A stretch of 64,000 nt of DNA from Verrucomicrobiota bacterium. GTDB lineage: Bacteria > Verrucomicrobiota > Verrucomicrobiia > CAIQCK01. The position numbers were made by a program, and so were the translations under genes. The DNA is taken from contig JACRQF010000015.1 in NCBI GenBank assembly GCA_016222825.1, positions 520,698 through 584,697 of the forward strand, written 5' to 3'. Numbering within the stretch: the first letter of the stretch is position 1; every line of letters starts with the position of its first letter. Positions 44,374-53,400 of the stretch are shown here, piece by piece. The notes under the pieces were generated by a model. That model had not been told where the DNA came from and did not search any database. It saw nothing but the letters and a program-made list of their open reading frames with translations.

Positions 44374-45447
44374 ATGACTGCGTTGGTGCTGCGCGTAACG
44401 ATAGCTATTTCTGTTTCCGTCTGGGCGCTCTGCGGGCAGGCAGCGTTCGGTGACCAGGCCACGTCCCGCTCTTCGCCCCGCGCGGATGACGATTCCGAGG
44501 CCTCGGTCACGACACTGTCACCGGATGACCGGGGCGATTGGGTTTTCGCGAAGCTGAAACAGTTGAACCCGGGCTTCGACCTTCGGTCGGCCGCACATGT
44601 GATCCGGGGTAATGAGGTAACCGAATTGAGATTCTCCGGCGTGGGAGTGACCAACCTGGCGCCGGTGCGGGTGTTGGTGGCATTGAGCCGGCTCACCTGC
44701 GCTGGCAAAGCCGGAAAATGCACGCTGGCCGACCTGTCGCCGCTGCGTGGTTTGCCCCTGACCCGCTTCGAATGCAGCTACAGCCTTGTAAGCGATCTCA
44801 GCCCGCTGCGCGGCATGCCGCTGCAATCGGTGGATTGCAGCGGTTCGAAAATCAGCGATCTCTCGCCGTTGAAAGGCATGAAGCTCACGAGGCTGGAGAT
44901 AGACATCTCGCAGGTGAAGGATCTCACGCCGCTGAAAAACATGCCCCTGACACTGCTCGATTGCGGCCAAACCCTCGTCAGCGATTTGTCGCCGCTGAAG
45001 GGGCTGCCGCTGGACACGCTTCTTTGTTACGGCACGCCAGTGAAAGATCTCTCGCCGTTGCGAGGCATGCCGTTGCGCCATCTCAATGTGGCGCACACGC
45101 AAATCAAGGACCTTGCCCCCCTGAAGGGCATGCCGCTGACTCGTCTATGGTGCTCGGGCACTGCGATCAAGGACCTCACACCGCTCAAGGGGATGCCGCT
45201 GAGTTCGCTCTGGTGTGAGCAGACACAAGTCAAGGACCTCACGCCGTTGAAAGGACTGCCGTTGCGTGAACTGCATTGCGAAGGGATCCCCGCCGCCGAC
45301 CTCAGCCCGTTGAAGGAAATGCCGCTGGTGGTCCTCCAGTGCGACGCAAAATCGGAGCGCGATCGCGAGGTGTTGCGCGCGATCAAAACATTGAAGACGA
45401 TCAACGGCCAGGCTGCTGCGGCCTTTTGGAAGTCGCAAACCAAGTGA
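44374..45447 (+). CDS. Exported leucine-rich-repeat protein
   Basis: A 357-aa protein with a signal peptide (MTALVLRVTIAISVSVWALC..) and about ten LRR units of roughly 22-23 residues with the near-invariant core DLSPLKGMPL..L.C..T.VK, from about residue 110 to the end. Such 'SPLKGMPL' arrays are common in Planctomycetota and Verrucomicrobiota, sometimes attached to protein kinases; here the array is free-standing. It probably binds protein, with no predictable partner. Start: the ATG at 44374 gives the signal peptide; an earlier in-frame codon at 44338 would add 12 residues. It is followed 79 bp later by another exported protein gene. Confidence 0.88.
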   Translation: MTALVLRVTIAISVSVWALCGQAAFGDQATSRSSPRADDDSEASVTTLSPDDRGDWVFAKLKQLNPGFDLRSAAHVIRGNEVTELRFSGVGVTNLAPVRVLVALSRLTCAGKAGKCTLADLSPLRGLPLTRFECSYSLVSDLSPLRGMPLQSVDCSGSKISDLSPLKGMKLTRLEIDISQVKDLTPLKNMPLTLLDCGQTLVSDLSPLKGLPLDTLLCYGTPVKDLSPLRGMPLRHLNVAHTQIKDLAPLKGMPLTRLWCSGTAIKDLTPLKGMPLSSLWCEQTQVKDLTPLKGLPLRELHCEGIPAADLSPLKEMPLVVLQCDAKSERDREVLRAIKTLKTINGQAAAAFWKSQTK

Positions 45448-45526
45448 CGTTCAGCGGCATTGCGAACCGAAATTCATTGAAGAAACCAGATGCAATTCCC
45501 GGCATGGCTCGTGACAGAGTGTTAGA

Positions 45527-46402
45527 ATGATCGTTGTGAAGATCGCGTTTTTCATCAGCTTATTGGCGGGCGCTGTGATGACAGCGTCTGCACAGCTCCC
45601 TGGGATGCCGTGGACCGACGCCACTAATTTTGTTGGCCGGCTCTGCACCATCGAAGGCACGGCCATGCAAGTCCAGCAGGGCCGGGATGGCTATTGCCTG
45701 CTATTTTCCACCGACCCAAAGGCCAACTTCGCCGTTATCATCTACGCCAGGAATGTGGCTTCGTGGCCGGCGAAGATCGAGACGCTGTATGCGGGCAAGA
45801 AGGTGCGTGTCACCGGCGTCGTGCGCCGGCTGGCCGGGCGTCCGGAAATCGTTATCTCTGATCCTTCACAGATATCCATCGTCGGCAATGTGCCGGAAGC
45901 TCCCATGCCCAGCGCGCCTCCAGCGTCAGTCTCGGAACCACCACAACTGCCGCCGTTCACGTGTGACGTCAGGCGCTTCACAGGGGCACGTCGCGGCATG
46001 GGCGGCGATACCGCTTATGGCTCCGCATTCCGGCAACGCATCTACATCGAGTTGACGCTACAGAATACCACCACGCAACCGGTGACCGACATCGAATGGC
46101 AATGGGTGGCCGTTACCATGAGCGTGGGCAGCGCCACGGATCAATACCTCCAAGGAACGGAATCCCAGGTTGAGTTGAAACCGTTCGAGACCAAACTGCT
46201 GCGTTCAGACGAAATCAAAGTGGCCGGGATGACCACCTACCGCTATGGCCAGACCAGCGGCAGCAAGTTCCGTGGCTACTACGTGCGAGTGCTCTACAAA
46301 GGCCACTGCGTCTTCAAAGAAGGCAGTTCCCCACAGATGATAGAGGATGTCGAATCCTACTTGGATAAACAGGAACGGCAGAAGCGTTCGACCAAGAAGT
46401 AG
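45527..46402 (+). CDS. Exported protein with OB-fold-like domain, function unknown
   Basis: A 291-aa protein with a signal peptide (MIVVKIAFFISLLAGAVMTASA). Residues about 35-118 read like an OB-fold nucleic-acid-binding-type barrel (GRLCTIEGTAMQVQQGRDGY, GKKVRVTGVVRRLAGRPEIV, ISDPSQISIVG). A Pro-rich linker (about 120-143) and a second beta-rich domain (RIYIELTLQNTTTQPVTDIE ...) follow, ending in a basic tail (KQERQKRSTKK). The OB-like exported part resembles periplasmic BOF-type domains. No neighbour explains its role. It ends 109 bp before the lysC leader peptide. Confidence 0.75.
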   Translation: MIVVKIAFFISLLAGAVMTASAQLPGMPWTDATNFVGRLCTIEGTAMQVQQGRDGYCLLFSTDPKANFAVIIYARNVASWPAKIETLYAGKKVRVTGVVRRLAGRPEIVISDPSQISIVGNVPEAPMPSAPPASVSEPPQLPPFTCDVRRFTGARRGMGGDTAYGSAFRQRIYIELTLQNTTTQPVTDIEWQWVAVTMSVGSATDQYLQGTESQVELKPFETKLLRSDEIKVAGMTTYRYGQTSGSKFRGYYVRVLYKGHCVFKEGSSPQMIEDVESYLDKQERQKRSTKK

Positions 46403-46510
46403 CTGCCTCCTATGAGAGCGCGTCTTTGGGGCGCGTTGCCCCCAGCCGAACCCCGATGACCCCGAAAATCCCCTTGATTTGGCGGCAGGTTTCTGAGACG
46501 TTCGCCCGCA

Positions 46511-46561
46511 ATGAACAGCAAGCGCGGCAAGGTTGTGAAGACGACGATCGTGATCCCCTGA
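46511..46561 (+). CDS. Leader peptide of the lysC-cimA attenuator
   Basis: ATG AAC AGC ... TGA encodes the 16-residue peptide MNSKRGKVVKTTIVIP. It has Lys at 4, 7 and 10, Thr at 11 and 12, Ile at 13 and 15, and Val at 8, 9 and 14. Lys, Thr and Ile derive from the aspartate pathway opened by LysC, and Ile here also needs CimA. Its stop codon overlaps the first base of the antiterminator arm, the classical attenuation layout. No strong Shine-Dalgarno is visible. An overlapping 47-codon frame (46456-46599) exists but lacks this logic. Confidence 0.65.
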   Translation: MNSKRGKVVKTTIVIP

Positions 46562-46616
46562 CCGGGGTGAACGGCTTGCCGCGCCACACCCTCGGTTAAA
46601 CATCGAGGGTTTTTTT
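46522..46616 (+). promoter_or_regulatory. Ribosome-mediated transcription attenuator of lysC-cimA
   Basis: Three mutually exclusive pairings are visible. (1) 46522-46531 (GCGCGGCAAG, inside the leader peptide) pairs perfectly with 46575-46584. (2) Antiterminator: ACCGGGGTG (46561-46569) pairs with 46587-46596 (nine pairs, one bulged T). (3) Terminator: ACCCTCGGT (46588-46596) pairs with 46602-46610 (nine pairs, one G-U), loop TAAAC, followed by a run of seven T. A ribosome stalled on the Lys, Thr or Ile codons would leave 46561-46569 free for the antiterminator. A ribosome reaching the stop at 46559-46561 would cover it and allow termination. The rest of the 314-bp gap 46403-46716 shows no other feature. 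Confidence 0.72.
46588..46616 (+). terminator. Intrinsic terminator within the lysC leader
   Basis: GC-rich stem 46588-46596 with 46602-46610, 5-nt loop, followed directly by T7 (46610-46616). It lies 100 bp upstream of lysC on the coding strand, so it must be read through for lysC expression. This is the termination arm of the attenuator. Confidence 0.88.
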
Positions 46617-46716
46617 GTGTATGTGACGGACTCAGCCTCCGCATCGCCCGTTTCGGCGCGGCGGCGCGGGCCGGAGATGTTGAACAAAAGTCGTAAACGA
46701 ACTACAGATAACGAAC

Positions 46717-47934
46717 ATGGCACTGGTCGTCCAAAAATACGGCGGCACGTCGGTGGGCAACCCCGACCGCATCAAGAACGTGGCGCGGCGCGTCCTCGCC
46801 ACCCAGCAGGCCGGCAATCAGGTCGTCGTGGTGGTCTCCGCAATGAGCGGCGTCACCGACAACCTCATCAAGCTGGCCAAGGAAGTGCATGACATGCCCA
46901 GCGAGCGCGAGATGGATGTGCTGCTGGCCACTGGCGAGCAGACCACCATCGCTCTCCTGGCGATGGCGCTCCACGCGCTCGGCGCCAAGGCCGCCAGCCT
47001 CACCGGCGCGCAGGCGGGCATCGTCACCGATCGCGCCCATACGAAGGCGAAGATCGCCAACATCACCCCCAAGCGCGTCCACGACCTGCTCAACGCCGGC
47101 AGCGTCGTCATCATCGCCGGCTTCCAGGGCGAGACGCCCGACCAGCAGATCACGACGCTTGGCCGCGGCGGCAGCGACCTTTCCGCCATCGCCATCGCGG
47201 CGGCGGTCAAGGCCGACATCTGCCAGATTTACACCGACGTGGACGGCGTCTATACCGCCGACCCGCGCATCGTGAAGGACGCGCGCAAAATCCAGGAGAT
47301 CAGCTACGACGAACTTCTGGAGATGGCCGCGCTCGGCTCGAAGGTCATGCAGGCCCGCTCGGTGGAATTCGCCAAGAAATTCAACGTGGTGTTTGAAGTC
47401 CGCAGCAGTTTCAACGACAACCCAGGAACCATCGTGAAAGCAGAAACCCGCAGCATGGAAGACGTCGTCATCCGCGGCGTCGCAGTGGACAAGAAGCAGG
47501 CCAAGGTCACCGTCGCCCACGTGCCGGACAAGCCCGGCATGGCGTCGCGCATCTTCCGCGCCGTGGCCGACGCCAACATCAACGTGGACGTGATTGTTCA
47601 GAACGTGTCCGAAGCCGGCACAACCGACATTACGTTTACCGTTGGCACCGACGACTTGAAGAAGTCGTTGGTGGCGCTCGAAAAGGTCGCCAAGGAAGTC
47701 GGTGCCAGTAACGTCACCGCCAAGGATGGTATCGCGAAGGTTTCGATCATCGGCGTCGGCATGAAGAGCCATCCGGGCGTTGCCGCCGACATGTTCGAGT
47801 CACTCGCCCAGAACCACATCAACATCGGCATGATCAGCACCAGCGAGATCAAAATCTCGGTGGTCATTGACCTCAAGGACGCCGACAAGGCCGCCAACGT
47901 GTTGCACGAGAAGTTTGAGCTGGGCAAGAAGTAG
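46717..47934 (+). CDS. lysC: Aspartate kinase
   Basis: A 405-aa cytoplasmic aspartokinase, first enzyme of lysine, threonine, methionine and isoleucine synthesis. The kinase domain has VVQKYGGTSVGNPDRIKNVA (residues 4-23), LLATGEQTTIALLAM and TTLGRGGSDLSAIAIA. Two C-terminal ACT domains (about 265-405) include VAHVPDKPGMASRIFRAVAD and VGMKSHPGVAADMFESLAQN, and would bind Lys and/or Thr for feedback. Met246 (MEDVVIRGV) is where a separate regulatory subunit starts in some lysC genes, but no Shine-Dalgarno supports that here. The gene lies behind a leader-peptide attenuator and is followed 70 bp later by cimA, suggesting joint control by aspartate-family and isoleucine supply. Confidence 0.97.
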   Translation: MALVVQKYGGTSVGNPDRIKNVARRVLATQQAGNQVVVVVSAMSGVTDNLIKLAKEVHDMPSEREMDVLLATGEQTTIALLAMALHALGAKAASLTGAQAGIVTDRAHTKAKIANITPKRVHDLLNAGSVVIIAGFQGETPDQQITTLGRGGSDLSAIAIAAAVKADICQIYTDVDGVYTADPRIVKDARKIQEISYDELLEMAALGSKVMQARSVEFAKKFNVVFEVRSSFNDNPGTIVKAETRSMEDVVIRGVAVDKKQAKVTVAHVPDKPGMASRIFRAVADANINVDVIVQNVSEAGTTDITFTVGTDDLKKSLVALEKVAKEVGASNVTAKDGIAKVSIIGVGMKSHPGVAADMFESLAQNHINIGMISTSEIKISVVIDLKDADKAANVLHEKFELGKK

Positions 47935-47992
47935 GACAGGCGTCTCGCTTGTCTATTTGATGATTTGACGAATTGGCCAGGCGGGACGCCTG
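47935..47992. repeat. Two small related hairpins between lysC and cimA
   Basis: Hairpin A: GACAGGCG, loop TCT, CGCTTGTC (47935-47953; 8 pairs, one G-U) directly after the lysC stop. Hairpin B: CAGGCG, loop GGA, CGCCTG (47978-47992), 12 bp before cimA. Both share an AGGCG..CGCCT core and look like members of a dispersed short palindrome family. No T-run follows either, so they are not standard terminators. B could affect cimA translation. Confidence 0.55.
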
Positions 47993-48004
47993 ACCCACTT
48001 TAAC

Positions 48005-49582
48005 ATGAACCCGAAAGTCGCCATCTACGACACGACGCTGCGTGACGGCACGCAGGGCGAGGGCATCTCCCTCTCCAGCGCCGACAAGCTGCGCATCGCC
48101 GACCGGCTCGACGCGTTTGGCGTTCACTACATCGAAGGCGGCTGGCCCGGCTCCAACCCGAAGGACATGGAGTTCTTCACCGAGGCCCGCAAGCGCAAGT
48201 GGAAGCACGCGAAGATCGCGGCATTTGGCAGCACGCGACGTGCGAAGGAAGTCTGCTCGCGCGACGCGAACATTCAGGCGCTCGTGGACGCCCAGACGCC
48301 GGTGGTGACAATGGTGGGCAAGACGTGGTCGCTCCACGTGCGCGAGGTCATCCGCGTGTCGCCGGAGGAAAACCTGGCGATGATCGGCGACAGCGTTCGC
48401 TACTTCAAGGAACGTGGCAAAGAAGTTTTCTACGACGCGGAGCATTTTTTCGACGGCTACAAGGACGATCCGGCCTACGCGCTGGCGACCTTGCGAGCCG
48501 CGCAGGATGCGGGCGTGGATGTGCTCGTGTTGTGCGACACCAACGGCGGCACAATGCCCCACGAAGTTTCGCGGATTGTTGCCGAGGTGAAGCGTCAACT
48601 TCACGCGGCGGTCGGCATCCACACGCACAACGATTGCGGTCTCGCCGTCGCCAACGCCCTCGCGGCGGTTGAGCAGGGAGCCTCGCAGGTTCAGGGAACG
48701 ATCAACGGCTACGGCGAACGCGCCGGCAACTGCAACATCACCTCGGTGATGGCGAACCTCGTGCTCAAGATGGGAATCCCGTCCATCCCCCGCGAGAACC
48801 TGAAGCATCTGCGCGAACTGAGCCTGTTCGTGGACGACCTCGCCAACGTCCGGCCCGACATCCGCCAGCCGTTCGTCGGCGCGACGGCGTTCGCGCACAA
48901 GGGCGGCATCCACGTTAACGCCGTCGAGAAGGTCGCGCGCAGCTACGAGCACATTGAGCCGGAGCTGGTCGGCAACCGCCGGCGCGTGCTCGTGAGCGAA
49001 CTCAGCGGCCGCAGCAACGTGTTGCTCAAGGCGCAGGAACTCGGCATGGAGGTGAACAAGGACACGCCGGAGTTGCGCGAAATTCTCAAGCAACTCAAGG
49101 AACTGGAGCACCGCGGCTACGAGTTTGAGGCGGCTGATGCCAGCTTCCAGTTGCTCGTGCAGAAGTCGCTCAAACGGCACAAGCCGTTCTTCCAGTTGCT
49201 CGGCTACCGCGTCATCATGGACCGTCGCGCGCAGGACGGTCAGCAGATTTGCGAAGCCAGCGTCAAGCTGCGCGTCGGCGAGAAGGCCGAGCACACGGTT
49301 GCGGAAGGCGACGGCCCGGTGAACGCACTCGACACGGCGTTGCGCGCGGCGCTCGTGAAGTTTTACCCGGCTATCCAGAAAGTGCGGCTGGTGGATTACA
49401 AAGTCCGCATCCTCGATTCCGGCGCCGGCACGGCTGCCAAGACGCGCGTCATCATCGAGTCCACCGACGGCGACTCCATCTGGGGCACCGTCGGCGTCCA
49501 CGACAACATCATCGAAGCAAGCTGGGAGGCGCTGGTGGACAGCGTTGAATACAAGCTCTTCAAGGACGAGAAGAGGAAGTAA
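48005..49582 (+). CDS. cimA: (R)-citramalate synthase
   Basis: A 525-aa enzyme condensing pyruvate with acetyl-CoA to citramalate, giving 2-oxobutyrate for isoleucine without threonine deaminase. The HMGL-like TIM barrel starts VAIYDTTLRDGTQGEGISLS (metal-binding Asp and Arg) and contains GIHTHNDCGLAVANALAAVE (metal-binding His) and GTINGYGERAGNCNITSV. The C-terminal LeuA-type regulatory dimer domain spans about 375-520. The length (about 520) and the DGTQGEG motif match CimA of the GSU1798 type rather than 2-isopropylmalate synthase. There is no Shine-Dalgarno; the start is the first Met of the conserved N-terminus. It is downstream of lysC in one probable transcript. Confidence 0.93.
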   Translation: MNPKVAIYDTTLRDGTQGEGISLSSADKLRIADRLDAFGVHYIEGGWPGSNPKDMEFFTEARKRKWKHAKIAAFGSTRRAKEVCSRDANIQALVDAQTPVVTMVGKTWSLHVREVIRVSPEENLAMIGDSVRYFKERGKEVFYDAEHFFDGYKDDPAYALATLRAAQDAGVDVLVLCDTNGGTMPHEVSRIVAEVKRQLHAAVGIHTHNDCGLAVANALAAVEQGASQVQGTINGYGERAGNCNITSVMANLVLKMGIPSIPRENLKHLRELSLFVDDLANVRPDIRQPFVGATAFAHKGGIHVNAVEKVARSYEHIEPELVGNRRRVLVSELSGRSNVLLKAQELGMEVNKDTPELREILKQLKELEHRGYEFEAADASFQLLVQKSLKRHKPFFQLLGYRVIMDRRAQDGQQICEASVKLRVGEKAEHTVAEGDGPVNALDTALRAALVKFYPAIQKVRLVDYKVRILDSGAGTAAKTRVIIESTDGDSIWGTVGVHDNIIEASWEALVDSVEYKLFKDEKRK

Positions 49583-49587
49583 CGAAC

Positions 49588-49630
49588 AATGCGTAGTGCG
49601 TAACTTGGCGGGCTTTACGTATTACGCATT
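49588..49630. terminator. Long bidirectional hairpin between convergent genes
   Basis: AATGCGTAGTGCGTAA (49588-49603) pairs over all 16 positions (two G-U) with 49615-49630 across an 11-nt loop, directly after the cimA stop and facing the convergent zinc-ribbon gene. No long T-run is present. It is a likely shared 3'-end structure or a member of a dispersed palindromic family. Confidence 0.6.
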
Positions 49631-49677
49631 ACTTGCGTGACCGACATCCCAAAAAGCCGTCGGGCCGCATCTGGTCT

Positions 49678-50298
49678 TCACTTCATCGCCACTACCCGCC
49701 GCTCGCCGGTTTGCGCCAGTTCCTTGATCCGCGTGGCGCGCGGCGCAAGCTCGGTCTTCGTGACCGCGGCGAGCGATGTCTGGCACTCCTCGAAACGTCC
49801 CAGTTGCCGGAGAAGCTCGGCGCGCACCAGGACGATTTCCTCGCGATTCTCGTCAAGCAGGGTGAGCAGCCGCTCCATGTTCTGCTGATGTGGTTCGGGC
49901 AGGGTGAAAGGTGTTTGCGGCTTTTTGCGCCAAGTGTTGTTGAAGGCACGCCAGGCGCGGGCACGGAGGCGGCGCTCGATTTCAGGGGCGAGCGGCGAGC
50001 GGCAGAGGAACTCGGTGTAATCATCGGCGGACGGCGCTTTCGCGGTGGGGGCGTCGCGATGGCGCTGGTCGGCCTCCCACGGCGCGCAACGCTCCACCAA
50101 TGCCGCGTCGTCGGCGCGAAACACGGCGGCGCAACGCGGGCACTTCAACAGTTCCAGCCGCTCCAAACTGCCGGACGACGAGCTCCAGCCGTCAGTCCAG
50201 ACCATCGGCCACGTATCGTGGCCCGTCAGTTCGCTGCGCTCGCGCAGGTGATGGCCGCACGTCGGACAAGCTCGGATGGCAATCGTTCCGGTTTGCAC
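49678..50298 (-). CDS. Zinc-ribbon protein, function unknown
   Basis: A 206-aa cytoplasmic protein. Two CxxC knuckles (CPTCG at about 11-15 and CPRC at about 53-56) probably hold one zinc ion. The C-terminal half is helical, with a TPR-like stretch (LLTLLDENREEIVLVRAELLRQLGRFEECQ), consistent with protein binding. I do not recognise a named family. It converges with cimA and is divergent from the giant kinase-like gene, with no operon partner. The ATG at 50298 gives a compact start just before the first CxxC. Confidence 0.72.
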   Translation of the reverse strand: MQTGTIAIRACPTCGHHLRERSELTGHDTWPMVWTDGWSSSSGSLERLELLKCPRCAAVFRADDAALVERCAPWEADQRHRDAPTAKAPSADDYTEFLCRSPLAPEIERRLRARAWRAFNNTWRKKPQTPFTLPEPHQQNMERLLTLLDENREEIVLVRAELLRQLGRFEECQTSLAAVTKTELAPRATRIKELAQTGERRVVAMK

Positions 50299-50325
50299 GG
50301 AGCAGAAACGTATGCCAGCCGCAGA

Positions 50326-50342
50326 CCGGAGGCAAGCTCCGG
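50326..50342. repeat. Small hairpin in the divergent promoter region
   Basis: CCGGAG, loop GCAAG, CTCCGG: a perfect 6-bp stem in the 129-bp gap between the zinc-ribbon gene and the giant gene. It resembles other dispersed GC-rich hairpins in the window; no function is assigned. Confidence 0.35.
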
Positions 50343-50415
50343 CAAACTTGCAAGACAGTGGACTGCGGCGTAGCCTTGCTGCACGGCAGAAGACGCGGCA
50401 TAAGTAACGTTGCGG

Positions 50416-50422
50416 AAAGGAG
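50416..50422 (+). promoter_or_regulatory. Shine-Dalgarno fixing the start of the giant gene
   Basis: AAAGGAG ending 5 nt before the ATG at 50428. The open frame can also be read from a TTG at 50410, but that codon lies upstream of this site and would not use it. Confidence 0.85.
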
Positions 50423-50427
50423 TCTCT

Positions 50428-53400
50428 ATGACCGGCGACTGGATCCGATGGACGGTGGCGTTGTGGCTGGCTGGCTTGTGCCTCATCGCAGGGGCGACCG
50501 CGGCGGAAAAACCCAAACCATTCCTGTCTCTCTGCGTCGAGCAGAAGGTTCCGCCACCGGAGAACGCCGATGTGTATGTTCAGCGGCCGGCGACGACGCG
50601 GGTAGAGTCACCGTTCCACGACGTGCCGTTCGCGGTGCACGTGCCGGTGGAGGTGCCGTTCGACGGCGGGCAGGCGCGCATCACGCTGCGGGTGGCGGTG
50701 CATTGGGAGAATCCTCCAGCGGAGTGGAATGACCGCGAGCGCGAGCGTGGCATTTTGAACGGCCGGTTTGGCATCTACCGGCTGGACGGCAAGCCGCTGG
50801 TGGCGGATTCGGCTTCATTCGAGATCGTCGTCATCGCGCCGAAGGAGATCACGCGCGGCCAGGAGCAACGGCGCCCTTCGCTGGAAAAGATGGTTTGGTT
50901 CGGCGAGGGGCCGGTGCCGACGATGACGTTCCCGCTGCGCACGGGCGGGGCGCGGGTGGTGATTGACCACGAGCCGGACGGCAGGCACGCGCCGATGCCG
51001 CCCGACCCGAACCTGCGGACGCGTCCGTTCTCGTTCGTGTTGTCGCCAGCGCAGGCAGGCTGGCATGTGTTCTGGTTTGCGATGGAGGAGGCGTGGCCTC
51101 GGCGGGAGCCGGCACTGGAGAACATCAAGCTCCGGTTGCACGTGGACTCGGTCGTTTCGCGGGGAGAATCCTATGTGTCGCAGCCGGAGCTGGATTACTT
51201 GTTCGGCCGCGGCCGGAAGCCGAAGGGGATGCTGGACGATTCGATGTTCCGCGCCAGCACGACGGAGATTCCGGTGGTGTTGCGCCGCGATGGCTGGGTG
51301 TTCGACCGCGCGGAGGTGCGCGTCGCGGATCCGCAGATCGAGCGCCGGCGCAGCGAGATCAACGGCAGCGACTATGATATCGAGCAACAGGCCAACATCG
51401 CGGGCCGGGACGTGGCGTTGCGGTTAAAGATGACCGAGTGGCGCGGCCAGCCGTCGGAGCAAACGGTGACGGCGGAGTATGACTGGAAAATCAGCCTGCC
51501 AGAGCGTGTCCCCGACAACGGTTTCGCGGCAGTGACAGCCGGCGGTGGAGTGCGCCGCCAACTCAACAAGCAGGCGTCGCTGTTCCGCAACCGCGAGCCG
51601 GGGCGCGAGCCGTGGGAGAAGTATTACTTCGACTTCGACTTGGTGCCGCTCTCGCGGCTTTTCAACCCGGCGCTCAAGCGCGAGGAGGAGACGGCGAAGT
51701 TCACCTTCCTGGCCGCCAAGACCGGCGACAAGCTCGACGCGGACGGCGCCAACAACGACCGCAAAGAGTTCGTCCGCAACTACGGTGACGCGGCGCGCGA
51801 CTGGTTTCCGACGGACTTCCGCGAGAATAGATCCAATGGGCCGCGCGCCAACGAGCCGCCCTTCCGCTACATCTTCCGCGGCAACATGCAAGAGACGGTG
51901 GTGGGAGAACGCCACCGCGTCGCCACCGACGCCGGGCCATATCCGCTGCTGGTGCTCAAGGCGGGGCCGTGGCACGTGTTCGGTCACTACCGGCGCTTGA
52001 AGGACGTCGAGGGGCGTGCGGTGGCGGGCCGGCCCGATCCGGGCAACGTCACGGTGGTCAACGAACGCGATCCGTTCTGGGAGTGGTATCCCGGCTACAG
52101 CCGCAGCGTCCGGGCGCACAAGCACAAGCTCGACGCGATCAAGGCTGAGGCCGGGCTGATCAGCCAGAACCTCGAACGCTGGCTGCGGTCGAGCAAGATT
52201 CTCCTGAGCCAGCTCACCGACACGGAGAACCCGCCCTCCGATGCCATCACCGCACGGCTGGTCCAGCACCAGCGCGAGTTGAGCGGGAAGATCCGCTCCT
52301 CGCGCGAACGCCTCCAGGCACTCACAACGGAAGGCGCAGCCGCCGGCGCGCAGATTGTCGCAGAGATTGACAAGGTCTTGGCGCGCTTCGGGCCGCGGCA
52401 CCCGGAGTTGTTGCTCTGGCAGCGCGAGCATCGCGAGGAGACGGAGAAACTGCCGTTGATGCTGGCGCTCGCCAGTCAGGACGTCCAGACGATGCGCAAG
52501 GCCGCGGCGGACGCGGAAGCCCAGGGGCTGACGGCACGGGCGCGGCTGTTGCAGGCACAGGTGCTGCGGCTCACCGGCGATCCCGTCGGCGCGCTCGAAT
52601 CGCTCCGTTCCGCCGCCAACGTCGAGCCGGACGACAGCGAGATCAAGGAGACGCTCAAGACCGCCGAGTGCGCCTTCCTCGACAACGCCATCCGCAAGTC
52701 CCACGGCGCCATCCGCGACGCGCGCGACGCCTTCTACGGCTACTTGATGGAGCGCGGCTTCGCGCCGTTCCACGTCAAGCCGAAGGACTCGCGCGGCTGG
52801 CTCAGCGTGCTCGACGATCCGCGCGTCCAGCGCGCAACGGAAACGGCGTGGGCGTTCTTCACCACGGGCGTAGCCGGCTCGCTGTCGGCGATCTATGGCA
52901 AGCCCGCTGCCCAAGAACGGCTGCTCGACGCGACGCAGACGCGGTTGACGGCCGCCTACCTCGGCCTGCAAACCATGCTGCGCCTGCGGGACAAAGGCCA
53001 CTCGTTCGCCGAAATCCAGCGCATGAACTCCGATCAACTGCGCTCCTGGCTGCCCATGCGCGACCTGTTCGGCAAGCCGTTCAGCGACCAGCAACTCCAC
53101 GAGCTTGGCACAGCCGTCCGCACGGCGCTGGAGTTGCCGGACGTGAACGCGCTGGTCCGCGGCGACGCCATCGGGCTGCGCATCGGTTTGGAGAAGGCCT
53201 ACTGGAACGCGCGTGACGTGGGCGACACCTGGATCGAGTGGCTCGGCGACGCCACCAGCATGTGGAATCTGATCAACCTGCTTCCCTTGGCCAAAGCCGG
53301 CGCCGTCCCCAACGTCATCTTCTGGGGACACTCCGAACTGGAACTGACCGCCGCGGCGCAAAAAGCAGGAACGATCATCTCCGGCACCGAGTTCGTGGGG

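Noticed and set aside
46456..46599. 47-codon open frame across the lysC leader in another frame
   Set aside because: It runs through the terminator loop and has no amino-acid bias; the 16-aa frame at 46511 explains the stems and codons better.
46403..46716. Lysine riboswitch ahead of lysC
   Set aside because: The region lacks the length and conserved five-way junction sequences of a lysine riboswitch; the peptide attenuator accounts for the structure.
47452..47934. Separate lysC beta subunit from an internal Met start
   Set aside because: No Shine-Dalgarno precedes Met246, and many single-chain aspartokinases have Met at this place.
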